A stretch of 6,232 nucleotides of DNA from Hyphomicrobiales bacterium (GTDB taxonomy: Bacteria > Pseudomonadota > Alphaproteobacteria > Parvibaculales > Parvibaculaceae): the NCBI GenBank assembly GCA_015655095.1, contig JAATFR010000103.1:1-6232 (forward strand), in the 5' to 3' direction. The notes beneath the pieces are model-generated. The model did not search any database, had not been told where the DNA came from, and worked only from the letters and a program-made list of their open reading frames with translations. The position numbers were made by a program, and so were the translations under genes. This document shows positions 1 to 5,946 of this stretch, in pieces. Each line of letters starts with the position of its first letter. Position 1 is the first letter of the stretch.

Positions 1-33
1 AGCGAGAGCCTGCGGGTCGAGCAGGTCATTTAG
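1..33 (+). CDS. Possible C-terminal end of an upstream plus-strand (phage tail?) gene, partial
   Basis: Reading from base 1, ten sense codons give SESLRVEQVI followed by a TAG stop at 31-33. No product can be identified from so short a tail. It is listed because the frame is open to the edge, the residues look like an ordinary protein C-terminus, and the next plus-strand gene is a tailspike, so a tail hub or host-specificity gene would be expected immediately upstream in a phage late operon. Its stop overlaps the stop of the minus-strand gene, so the two would converge with almost no spacer. The alternative is a minus-strand gene starting with ATG at 29-27, directly after the TAA at 32-30; the visible bases cannot decide between the two. 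Confidence 0.3.
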   Translation, partial: SESLRVEQVI

Positions 34-443
34 CCGTCCGGGTAGCCATTTCCGGTGGCGGCCATCAAGGTCAGATAGCCGACGGTTTTATAGCAGTAGA
101 ATCCCATGAGCGCCAAAACCAGAGTCTTGCGCGTGCAACGCTGGACGATGATGAAATAGACCAAGGCCGTGAAAATGACGACAAATATCCGGGAGCCCCC
201 GATCACAGCTATCGCGGGCAAAAGGACGAGAATGTAGGTGAACATTGGCATGCTTTGCCGCAGGGTCAACCTGCATCCAACCACCACAATGATCAGCTTG
301 GCAAAGTCCGACACCCCGAACCCCTCCCTGTTCATGTAAAATATCAGTTTAGATAGGAGGGTCTGCCCGGCTATGACGGCAATAAGAGCTATCGCTACCA
401 AAGCCATCATACCGGCGAAAGCGAGGATCAGAAATCGCGGCAC
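30..443 (-). CDS. EpsG/Wzy-like membrane protein, C-terminal part (second reading frame)
   Basis: This 137-aa hydrophobic product has about four membrane segments: residues 3-27, roughly 45-57, a pair over 65-99 that includes a GGSRIF motif between or at the edge of helices, and about 105-125. It ends in a polar NGYPDG tail. The only start is a GTG at 443-441, inside the last codons of the preceding minus-strand frame (16-bp overlap), and I see no good Shine-Dalgarno placed for it. The frame also stays open upstream of that GTG, reading TEITINATIPVP, which joins naturally onto the preceding frame. Together the halves make about 347 residues, a typical size for EpsG or O-antigen polymerase proteins. 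The simplest reading is therefore that this is the second half of a single polymerase gene broken by a one-base shift. A separately translated, translationally coupled subunit is possible but less likely. Confidence 0.6.
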   Translation of the reverse strand: MPRFLILAFAGMMALVAIALIAVIAGQTLLSKLIFYMNREGFGVSDFAKLIIVVVGCRLTLRQSMPMFTYILVLLPAIAVIGGSRIFVVIFTALVYFIIVQRCTRKTLVLALMGFYCYKTVGYLTLMAATGNGYPDG

Positions 444-1075
444 CGGAATCGTGGCATTGATCGTAATCTCAGTGCGCCAAACCAGCGGGCGGTGGCGATG
501 GCGAGTGGGATCGGCAACATAAGAGCGGATTGAAAGTGGAACAGCGGTGCAGAGATAAAAAGAGCCCAGCCGATTTTACGAGGCATGAGTAGGAATCCGT
601 ATATGCACAGCAGATAGGAAATTTTCAATCTTTCGAGAGTGAACATCATCGCGACGCAATAGAAGTTTGCGATAAGAAAAATGGTGAAGATGGAGCCACA
701 CTTGTATTTTCGGCAAATTCTGAGTAGCCCTACGACGAAGAATGCATTCAACAAAGACATGAAAAGGTCCTTGTCTGGAATGATGCGCGTGGCGACGTAA
801 ATCAGATACCGGTAACCCGGTTCGGCGCTGCCGGTCTCAAGCAGCTGCAAGCCAAACAGATCGGCAGGGGTCGCAGTCGAGACTGCATCCCAGAAGCTGT
901 GGTACTTCTCCTGATCGCCGCCCGTGTGCAGCCCAGCGAGGTACATGGAAACGAGATACGAAATGACCCCGGCCAAGATCATCGCGAGCTTGGGGCCAAG
1001 ATCACCCACTATCCAAGGGGAGCGGTTCACCTGAAAGGTGGGCCGGTTCCGCAGATTGATGGGTGGCTTGAGCAT
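428..1075 (-). CDS. EpsG-family / O-antigen polymerase (Wzy-like) membrane protein, N-terminal part
   Basis: This 215-aa product starts at the ATG at 1075-1073, with GAGG five bases upstream. Proteins of this family sit in the inner membrane and polymerise or extend surface polysaccharide repeat units on the periplasmic side. Seen in the sequence: a first membrane helix at about 29-49; a loop with HTGGD (50-54), the usual position of the family's R/H-x-G-x-D loop; EPG at 85-87; helices at about 104-120 and 127-146; LERLKIS (147-153), comparable to the family's conserved arginine-containing motif; and PLFHFQSA (177-184), comparable to its histidine-containing helix. The assignment is by motif and topology, not close identity. 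The frame ends in basic, non-membrane residues (RLRSMPRFRCRDF) just where a further helix should begin, while another frame continues the membrane protein. The gene is therefore probably frameshifted near 450-480. It lies antisense to the flanking phage-type genes, has lower G+C in places, and looks like an inserted moron. Confidence 0.7.
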   Translation of the reverse strand: MLKPPINLRNRPTFQVNRSPWIVGDLGPKLAMILAGVISYLVSMYLAGLHTGGDQEKYHSFWDAVSTATPADLFGLQLLETGSAEPGYRYLIYVATRIIPDKDLFMSLLNAFFVVGLLRICRKYKCGSIFTIFLIANFYCVAMMFTLERLKISYLLCIYGFLLMPRKIGWALFISAPLFHFQSALMLPIPLAIATARWFGALRLRSMPRFRCRDF

Positions 1076-1203
1076 GTTGACCTCGAAATCAGTTGCCCAC
1101 GGCTACTCCATTCTATGCGGACCGCGCAACGCTTGATCTCGGGGCTCAACGGGTGAAAAAATGACGCTGGGTGCTCGCATCGGTTTGAGTAACAGTGCGC
1201 AAT

Positions 1204-1220
1204 CATATGTTTGACATATG
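1204..1220. promoter_or_regulatory. Perfect dyad (CATATGT-TTG-ACATATG), candidate operator or leader hairpin
   Basis: Two 7-base arms, 1204-1210 and 1214-1220, are exact reverse complements around a 3-base spacer. The dyad also contains TTGACA (1211-1216), a match to a sigma-70 -35 element, but no convincing -10 lies 16-18 bases beyond it. The site is in the divergent region between the EpsG-like gene and the spike gene, 20 bases before the spike start and just ahead of its Shine-Dalgarno. It could bind a dimeric regulator, or form a short hairpin in the mRNA leader. The symmetry is directly seen; its role is inferred. Confidence 0.35.
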
Positions 1221-1227
1221 TTCTATC

Positions 1228-1232
1228 AGGAG
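1228..1232 (+). promoter_or_regulatory. Ribosome binding site that fixes the spike start at 1241
   Basis: AGGAG stands eight bases before the ATG at 1241. The longer frame could begin at a TTG at 1211, but that codon lies within the dyad and has no Shine-Dalgarno in front of it. Starting there would also put ten extra residues ahead of an otherwise well-formed signal-peptide-like N-terminus. Confidence 0.7.
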
Positions 1233-1240
1233 ACAACGAG

Positions 1241-3115
1241 ATGACCGACATTCGGCGCAGAATGCTGATGATCACAGGCGGGGTTCTGCCGTTGGGAATG
1301 GTAGGGGCGGCGAGTGCGCAAGAACAGGCGGGACAAGCCCGCGCTGCCGCCGCGCCCTCGTCCGTTGCCGATCTCTATGGCAGTATTCACTTCGATGACG
1401 TGGCAGGGGTCCAGGCCGACACGACACTGACCTATGACGCAGCCTTGCCAGGTTCGGTCAAGGCAGGGAATATTGTGCACGCCAGGGTCGGGAACTTCAA
1501 CTATGTTGTTGACCCGGACGGGCCAATCGCAACAGCTGGCGGGGTGCGACTGTCCTTGGCAAAGGCGGACGGGATCAATGTCGTGGCCTTGGGGGCAGAT
1601 TATACCGGCTCACGCGACAGCACGGCCGCATTCTCGCTTGCGGCGACCTTGGGCAAGAAGATCATCGTCCCGGCGGGCACCTATCTGGTCAGCGACATCG
1701 CGCTGCAACCCGGATCGGAATGGATAGGCGAGGCGCGCAGCGCTGTCACGCTTCTGGTAAGTGCGAATGATACAGCGGCATTCTTTCATGCGGGCACCGA
1801 GTTACACATGCCGAATATCCGCATCCGCAACATGACGGTCGCAGCGGCACCCGGCGTGACGGGTGCCAGAGGCATCCGCCAAGGGGCCAATCTGTCCTAT
1901 CTCTCCTACGCCACAATCGAGAATGTAGAGTTTTTCAAAAGTTTGCGGACGTCACTTGATGTGCTGCCGATCTTTCTGGCCTGTCGCGATGTGCGTGATG
2001 GATACAGCGGAAATTCGCCCCCCGCACAGCCGCACAACTTCATGACCGCCAAGTTCTCCGGAAAGAGCAGCAATACGCCCAACTTTAATGCATTTCAAAG
2101 CTGCCAGTTCTTCGGGTCGGGCGATACGGAAGCAGTGTTCGACTTGGAATTTGGCTGGTCGTTCAGTTTCGACCAATGTGACTTCGAGCAGAACGACACG
2201 CGGATCGCTAAATTGGTCTCTGTGCGCGGGGTCGTGTTCCGCAATTGCTGGATGGAAGGTAATGGGTCAAAGATCTATCCCGACTACTTTCTCTGTCAGG
2301 ACAGCAGAATCCGGGGCGCGATTGGCACGACACTGTGGATCGAGGACACAATTGTCGATTTTCTGAACAAGCCGGGCGTCGTCCGGTTTGTGAATTCAAT
2401 CGGAGCGTCGCGTTGGGGCGTCAGCCGTTTGGATTTCCGCCGTGGTGCAGATGGCGTCAAGTTGGGTCGAGGCGACGTCGGCGAAGCCGGGAAACCTTCA
2501 CTGGGCGCCCAGAATCTGGCAGTTCAGGGCATGAAGGATTCCGGGTTCCTCGCTGAATTCGTTGAACCGGCGCAGGTTGTCCGCGACGTCGAGGCGACGC
2601 CTCTGGCAGTATGTTGGCCTCCCTGCGAGCTGCTGGCGGTAGACCAACTGGCGACGAACTTGTCTGTTGCGACTTCCGGGTCCATCGCCGCCGCTCCAAC
2701 TGATGTGATCTCGCTGACCCGCCCGGGTAGCTCGCTACGCATCACCACCGGCGACGGCTACACTATCGCCTATTACACGATCCCGGACAAACTGGTTGCG
2801 GCTCTGCGGGGTAAAACCGTTACGCTGACTATTGCCGGCAGCTGGCTGGTCGCGAGCGGGGCGGCCTATATGGAGCCGTCTGCCTGGCAAGATGGCGCGC
2901 CAGTTGCGTCCTCGACGCCCACGTTCACCGCGACTACCGGCATTATTGCCTCCACGGGGACGACCTATCAGCTGCATTCGATCACGTTCGCGGTAGGTGC
3001 TGCGGCCGCGGCGCTGCATGTGGGCATCCGCTGCGGTCCCGGCGCTCCGAACGCGCAATTCCAGCTTGAGCGGCTGTCTCTGTTCCGGGGCCAGGCGCGG
3101 CCCGACGTGATCTGA
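1241..3115 (+). CDS. Phage tailspike-like right-handed beta-helix protein (pectate-lyase-3 type)
   Basis: This 624-aa protein probably binds, and may cleave, a host surface polysaccharide. Residues 1-26 (basic MTDIRRR, a hydrophobic run, then ASA-Q) look like a Tat or Sec signal peptide, which is odd for a virion protein. Residues 42-106 form a beta-rich adaptor. GADYTGSRDSTAAF (118-131) and IIVPAGTYLVSDIAL (141-155) are the classic opening of a pectate-lyase-3 / tailspike beta-helix (a GDG-like D-S-T-A-A-F turn, then V-P-A-G-x-Y). Coils follow to about residue 430, with repeated short strands around Asn/Asp/Phe ladders (for example the FRNCW and FDQCDFEQN stretches). Residues 470-624 look like a separate jelly-roll or carbohydrate-binding-like domain, ending FQLERLSLF plus a polar tail, as spike C-termini often do. 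Catalytic residues cannot be assigned. Context (a membrane glycan polymerase and an O-acyltransferase on either side) supports a surface-glycan target. An exported host glycan enzyme with the same fold is the main alternative. Confidence 0.8.
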   Translation: MTDIRRRMLMITGGVLPLGMVGAASAQEQAGQARAAAAPSSVADLYGSIHFDDVAGVQADTTLTYDAALPGSVKAGNIVHARVGNFNYVVDPDGPIATAGGVRLSLAKADGINVVALGADYTGSRDSTAAFSLAATLGKKIIVPAGTYLVSDIALQPGSEWIGEARSAVTLLVSANDTAAFFHAGTELHMPNIRIRNMTVAAAPGVTGARGIRQGANLSYLSYATIENVEFFKSLRTSLDVLPIFLACRDVRDGYSGNSPPAQPHNFMTAKFSGKSSNTPNFNAFQSCQFFGSGDTEAVFDLEFGWSFSFDQCDFEQNDTRIAKLVSVRGVVFRNCWMEGNGSKIYPDYFLCQDSRIRGAIGTTLWIEDTIVDFLNKPGVVRFVNSIGASRWGVSRLDFRRGADGVKLGRGDVGEAGKPSLGAQNLAVQGMKDSGFLAEFVEPAQVVRDVEATPLAVCWPPCELLAVDQLATNLSVATSGSIAAAPTDVISLTRPGSSLRITTGDGYTIAYYTIPDKLVAALRGKTVTLTIAGSWLVASGAAYMEPSAWQDGAPVASSTPTFTATTGIIASTGTTYQLHSITFAVGAAAAALHVGIRCGPGAPNAQFQLERLSLFRGQARPDVI

Positions 3116-3279
3116 CATCTCGCAGCATCATTGATGTGGCCATTGCTTGCAGTTTCACCCAATCGCGAGCTGCAGGGCATCTCTGGAAAGTACCCTTTGT
3201 TGAGGATATCGGGTAGGCACGAAACATCTGGTCGTCTAAGGCACGAGGGGCGGGTGAGGAAACGTGAGGTTGCTTGAAA

Positions 3280-5148
3280 ATGAAGAACTATCAGCCACAC
3301 ATCGATGGTTTGCGGGCTGTGGCGGTTGTACCGGTCGTGCTTTTTCACCTCGGTGTTGCAGTTTTCCCGGGTGGTTATGTCGGTGTTGATGTCTTCTTTG
3401 TAATCAGTGGATTTCTAATTACCGGACTTCTATTGGACGAATTCAGCACTGGTAGCTACTCCCTGATTGAGTTCTACAAGAGGCGGTTTCTGAGAATTAT
3501 TCCTGCGCTGAGCGTGGTTTTAATTTCAGTTTATCTGCTGTCAAGTTTTATATTTTTTCGCCCTTGGCAGGCCGAGGTTGGTAAGGAAATTCAGTCCGCC
3601 GCCGGTTTTATGTCGAACATATATTTTTGGATGTCGGCCGGATACTTTGCATCCTCGTCTGAAAGCAAGCCATTGCTTCACACTTGGTCGTTATCGCTTG
3701 AGGAGCAGTTTTATATTCTTTATCCTCCACTGCTATACATTGCAGTGAAATTTTTTAAGTCTCATTCATTTCATATAATAGTTGCACTGACTGCGGTTTC
3801 TTTATTTGGTGCCATTGTTATGAGTGTCAAAATTCCTACTGCGGGATTTTACCTACTCCCGCCCCGCGCTTGGGAACTTGGTGCAGGGTCTCTTTTGGCA
3901 ATATGGGTGCACAAGCGTGAAGGTAATCGGCAAAGTGTTATTCTCCCATTAGTAGGGATTGCTTTGGTTGCGGCTCCAGTGTTTTTGCTCACCGATGAAT
4001 CAACCTTCCCGGGTTGGAATGCTGTATACCCTGTGCTGGGGGCGGTTATTCTTCTTGGGTGGGGAAACTCTGGCATAGTCGGCAGGGCGCTGGTCTCGCA
4101 GCCATTGGTGGCAATTGGCCGAATTAGTTACAGCTTGTATCTATGGCATTGGCCATTGATTGTGTTTTGGCGAACTGCGGTTGGCGGCAGCCTGAACAGC
4201 TACGAAATGTTGGCGGTAGCTGCGTTGAGTCTGATATTGGCGAAAATATCTACGCAGTATATAGAGCGTCCATTTCGGACTCGTTCAGCTCGAAAATCAG
4301 ACGCCAAGAAGGTTGTGCTTGCCGCCGGAGGGGTTTTGGCGCTTATCGCGTCGATTGGATTTATCGAGATTAAGGGCTTGGTGTCGTGGCGAACCTATCC
4401 TGTTGATGTTTCCAATATGGCTTCGTTTCTTGACTATCAGGGTTCGGACGAATGGAGGGATCAATTCAGAGTTGGGACTTGTATGGTAAGTGAGGACGAT
4501 GGTAGTTTTGGAACTTATGACAAGAATACTTGTGCTACCTTAGCTGCCGATCGTCACAACGTCTTGGTATTCGGCGACAGTCATGCCGCCCATCTTTGGC
4601 GCGCAATTTCAGAGTATAGCCCGAGCGCAAATGTCATGCAGGCCACCGCGTCGGGTTGCCGTCCGCTCAGGAATGCGGGCGGAGCAAGGCGTTGCATCGA
4701 CCTGCGCAACTGGGTGATGAATGATCTCTTGTCGAATGGCGGGGTAGACGAGATTTTTCTCGCTGCCCGTTGGAATGAATCCGAACTCACTTATGTACTG
4801 CCAACAATTTTATATCTAAAGGGATTGGTGCCTGATGTGGTGCTTGTTGGCCCTATATTCGAGTATGATACTGATTTGCCAGAGCTGATTGCGCGTAATA
4901 TGATTAATGGAAATTCAATAAACTTCGCTGACCGCCTTGTAAAAGACAGGCCGCTTTTGAATGAAAAAATGAGGGAAATTGCTTTGCGAGCCGGTGTTCG
5001 ATATATAAATTTGCAAGAACAGGAATGTGGTGTCGGGGGATGTCGGTACATGGCACCTGATGGTGTCCCATTACAATTCGACTATGGCCACCTTACACTA
5101 TCCGGCGCGAGAGCGGTCGTGAAGAATAGCTTGCTTCCGATCCAATAG
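3280..5148 (+). CDS. OafA-type O-acyltransferase: membrane acyltransferase-3 domain fused to SGNH domain
   Basis: This 622-aa inner-membrane enzyme transfers an acyl group, usually acetyl, onto surface polysaccharide such as LPS O-antigen. Residues 4-345 form the multi-helix acyltransferase-3 domain. They contain HIDGLRAVAVVPVVLFH (7-23, with the conserved H23), KRRFLR (67-72, the RxxR motif), HTWSLSLEEQFY (134-145) and SYSLYLWHWP (near 283-292). After a linker with C401 and C418 comes an SGNH domain: FGDSH (nucleophile S434), AARWNE as the asparagine block, and DYGH with D601 and H604 completing the triad. Length and domain order match full-length OafA/YrhL proteins, and nothing appears broken. 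ATG at 3280 gives the standard MxxYxPxIDGLRA opening, with GAGG (3266-3269) ten bases upstream; an in-frame TTG at 3274 is less likely. The gene is visibly AT-richer than its neighbours, which suggests transfer. It follows the spike by 164 bases with no clear terminator between them, so co-transcription is possible. The exact acyl group and acceptor are unknown. Confidence 0.94.
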   Translation: MKNYQPHIDGLRAVAVVPVVLFHLGVAVFPGGYVGVDVFFVISGFLITGLLLDEFSTGSYSLIEFYKRRFLRIIPALSVVLISVYLLSSFIFFRPWQAEVGKEIQSAAGFMSNIYFWMSAGYFASSSESKPLLHTWSLSLEEQFYILYPPLLYIAVKFFKSHSFHIIVALTAVSLFGAIVMSVKIPTAGFYLLPPRAWELGAGSLLAIWVHKREGNRQSVILPLVGIALVAAPVFLLTDESTFPGWNAVYPVLGAVILLGWGNSGIVGRALVSQPLVAIGRISYSLYLWHWPLIVFWRTAVGGSLNSYEMLAVAALSLILAKISTQYIERPFRTRSARKSDAKKVVLAAGGVLALIASIGFIEIKGLVSWRTYPVDVSNMASFLDYQGSDEWRDQFRVGTCMVSEDDGSFGTYDKNTCATLAADRHNVLVFGDSHAAHLWRAISEYSPSANVMQATASGCRPLRNAGGARRCIDLRNWVMNDLLSNGGVDEIFLAARWNESELTYVLPTILYLKGLVPDVVLVGPIFEYDTDLPELIARNMINGNSINFADRLVKDRPLLNEKMREIALRAGVRYINLQEQECGVGGCRYMAPDGVPLQFDYGHLTLSGARAVVKNSLLPIQ

Positions 5149-5161
5149 ATGAAGCCAGTGC

Positions 5162-5188
5162 CGCGGCTTTCACTAGGTTGTAGCCGCG
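5162..5188 (+). other. Weak stem-loop just after the acyltransferase gene
   Basis: CGCGGCT (5162-5168) and AGCCGCG (5182-5188) are exact reverse complements, giving a 7-bp stem with a 13-base loop, 14 bases past the acyltransferase stop. No T tract follows, so it is not a standard intrinsic terminator. It may stabilise the mRNA 3' end or be chance pairing in GC-rich DNA. Confidence 0.25.
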
Positions 5189-5221
5189 AGCGTTAGCATT
5201 CTGCCCCCATCCCCTTCACCA

Positions 5222-5237
5222 GCCCCGCGAGCGGGGC
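5222..5237 (+). repeat. GC-rich hairpin, copy 1 of a leader module before a late gene
   Basis: GCCCCG (5222-5227) pairs with CGGGGC (5232-5237) across a CGAG loop. The arms match those of the hairpin at 5909-5926, and in both places CATGGAG follows shortly and a start codon comes six bases after it. This copy has no T tract, so termination would be weak. See the matching terminator entry at 5909. Confidence 0.5.
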
Positions 5238-5247
5238 CTCTGCGCAT

Positions 5248-5251
5248 GGAG
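5248..5251 (+). promoter_or_regulatory. Ribosome binding site that selects a GTG start at 5258
   Basis: GGAG lies six bases before the GTG at 5258. Upstream in-frame ATGs at 5246 and 5252 overlap or immediately follow this GGAG, so they would have no usable Shine-Dalgarno. The holin-like gene further right has the same CATGGAG string and the same six-base gap to its ATG, which supports the GTG choice. Confidence 0.6.
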
Positions 5252-5257
5252 ATGCAA

Positions 5258-5527
5258 GTGACCGAGACGACAAACGATGTGCTTGCGCTTGTGCGCTCTG
5301 GCTGGCCGCAGATCGGGGCTATCTTCGCCGTGATCTGGTGGGCACGGAAGATCGACCTCCGAGGGCAGGGCGCGCAGGATCGGCTGGATCGGCATGAGGC
5401 GCGCTTGCAGGCGATGGAGCGCAGCTTGCAGGATCAGGCTGTCACCCTGGCGACGATCAAGGAAGCGCTGTCCGGGATCAAGCTGACCCTCGACCGCATG
5501 TATGCCGAGATGCGCGAGAAGGGGTGA
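5258..5527 (+). CDS. Small phage-type membrane protein with coiled coil, possibly lysis-related
   Basis: With the GTG start the product is 89 aa; the ATG at 5246 would add four residues. Residues 1-14 are polar, and 15-29 (WPQIGAIFAVIWWAR region) form one membrane segment ending in RK. Residues 37-85 are a highly charged heptad-like helix (RLDRHEARLQAMERSL and onward), predicted as a coiled coil. An N-terminal anchor followed by a coiled coil is seen in many small phage proteins of lysis cassettes, including i-spanin-like and holin-accessory proteins, but no family-defining motif is present, so function is inferred from shape and position only. It has high G+C like the holin-like gene downstream, and both share a hairpin-plus-CATGGAG leader, so they probably belonged to one late operon before the intervening minus-strand segment was inserted. 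It could also be a structural or tail-assembly accessory. Confidence 0.72.
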   Translation: MTETTNDVLALVRSGWPQIGAIFAVIWWARKIDLRGQGAQDRLDRHEARLQAMERSLQDQAVTLATIKEALSGIKLTLDRMYAEMREKG

Positions 5528-5539
5528 AGACGCTGGCTT

Positions 5540-5827
5540 TCAGGCTGTGGGTCTGAACTCGGCGTGCGACGAGCCGAGGGCACGCATTACTACGCTCGCC
5601 ATGGACAGACTTATAATGACCTTGGCCCGCTCCATCGTGAGGGGAATGAGGCCTGCATGTACCAGGCTGTCAACATACGCGGCGGCGCTCCATGTCGACA
5701 CAAGTGTTTGAACAGTGTCTGACATATCATCGTGGCAGAGCAGGCTCATCGCGAAAGCGCGTTGAGCAAGTGTCTCCAGATCGGCGCGCACTGACGGGCT
5801 GAGTGGCAGCGCAATAATCTCTGTCAT
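5540..5827 (-). CDS. Hypothetical 95-aa protein on the opposite strand, candidate moron
   Basis: I do not recognise this protein. It begins MTEIIALPLSPSVRADLE, is mostly helical in character, has an acidic patch HDDMSD near residue 32, and a hydrophobic but not clearly transmembrane C-terminal half (around AKVIISLSMASVVMRAL). The ATG at 5827-5825 is preferred. The frame stays open up to 5944, but that extension would run through the terminator hairpin and reads as low-complexity basic and cysteine residues. The Shine-Dalgarno is poor: GGGA about nine bases upstream, with AGG directly abutting the ATG. It converges on the small membrane-protein gene with a 12-base gap and fills an otherwise unexplained 419-base hole between two late genes. 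A small antisense gene in such a place is typical of a lysogen-expressed moron. A chance open frame remains possible. Confidence 0.45.
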   Translation of the reverse strand: MTEIIALPLSPSVRADLETLAQRAFAMSLLCHDDMSDTVQTLVSTWSAAAYVDSLVHAGLIPLTMERAKVIISLSMASVVMRALGSSHAEFRPTA

Positions 5828-5872
5828 CCTGCGTTTCCCGGTTTCCCAATCAACAGAACCTAGAAGGCTCCT

Positions 5873-5891
5873 CGCGCTTTTCCAGAGCGCG
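5873..5891. promoter_or_regulatory. Inverted repeat upstream of the minus-strand 95-aa gene
   Basis: CGCGCT (5873-5878) and AGCGCG (5886-5891) are reverse complements around seven bases. On the minus strand the repeat lies about 46-64 bases before the ATG, with TTGCAA (5906-5901) just upstream as a possible -35-like element but no good -10. It could be an operator or a leader hairpin; the pairing is short and may be chance. Confidence 0.22.
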
Positions 5892-5908
5892 CAGCACTTT
5901 TTGCAACC

Positions 5909-5931
5909 GCCCCGCCTCTGCGGGGCTTTTT
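5909..5931 (+). terminator. Intrinsic-terminator-like hairpin directly in front of the holin-like gene (module copy 2)
   Basis: GCCCCGC (5909-5915) and GCGGGGC (5920-5926) form a 7-bp GC stem with a CTCT loop, followed by five T residues (5927-5931). This is a textbook intrinsic terminator on the plus strand, yet it ends only 15 bases before the ATG at 5947 and its T tract runs almost into the Shine-Dalgarno. It may therefore limit read-through into the holin-like gene, act as an attenuator, or end transcripts from upstream. The stem arms are repeated at 5222-5237. Confidence 0.7.
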
Positions 5932-5946
5932 CACATGGAGACACCT

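Noticed and set aside
428..480. Programmed -1 ribosomal frameshift joining the EpsG-like halves
   Set aside because: No X-XXY-YYZ heptamer or homopolymer run was found in the region where the coding frame changes, and no obvious downstream stem was noted, so a mutation or sequencing error is simpler.
1110..1115. TAGAAT (minus strand) as a -10 box for the EpsG-like gene
   Set aside because: The hexamer is good and 35 bases upstream of the start, but no acceptable -35 lies 16-18 bases away, so it is not listed as a promoter.
1211..1240. TTG start extending the spike by ten residues
   Set aside because: No Shine-Dalgarno precedes it and it lies within the dyad; the ATG at 1241 has AGGAG at good spacing and gives a coherent signal-like N-terminus.
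1027..1275. Minus-strand open frame of 82 aa upstream of the EpsG-like gene
   Set aside because: It overlaps the spike start and signal-like region and the EpsG-like start, has a residue make-up typical of an out-of-frame translation (scattered Cys, His, Ser, Arg), and has no good ribosome site.
3125..3135. CATCA-T-TGATG short palindrome after the spike stop as a terminator
   Set aside because: Five-base arms with a one-base centre cannot form a stable hairpin and no T tract follows.
2735..3348. Long minus-strand open frames under the spike 3' end and the acyltransferase start
   Set aside because: They are Arg/Gly/Pro-rich antisense shadows of GC-rich coding sequence and cross the start of a well-supported acyltransferase gene.
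5502..5711. Plus-strand open frame overlapping the end of the coiled-coil gene
   Set aside because: It starts inside that gene in another frame, lacks a ribosome site, and is antisense to the more protein-like minus-strand frame.
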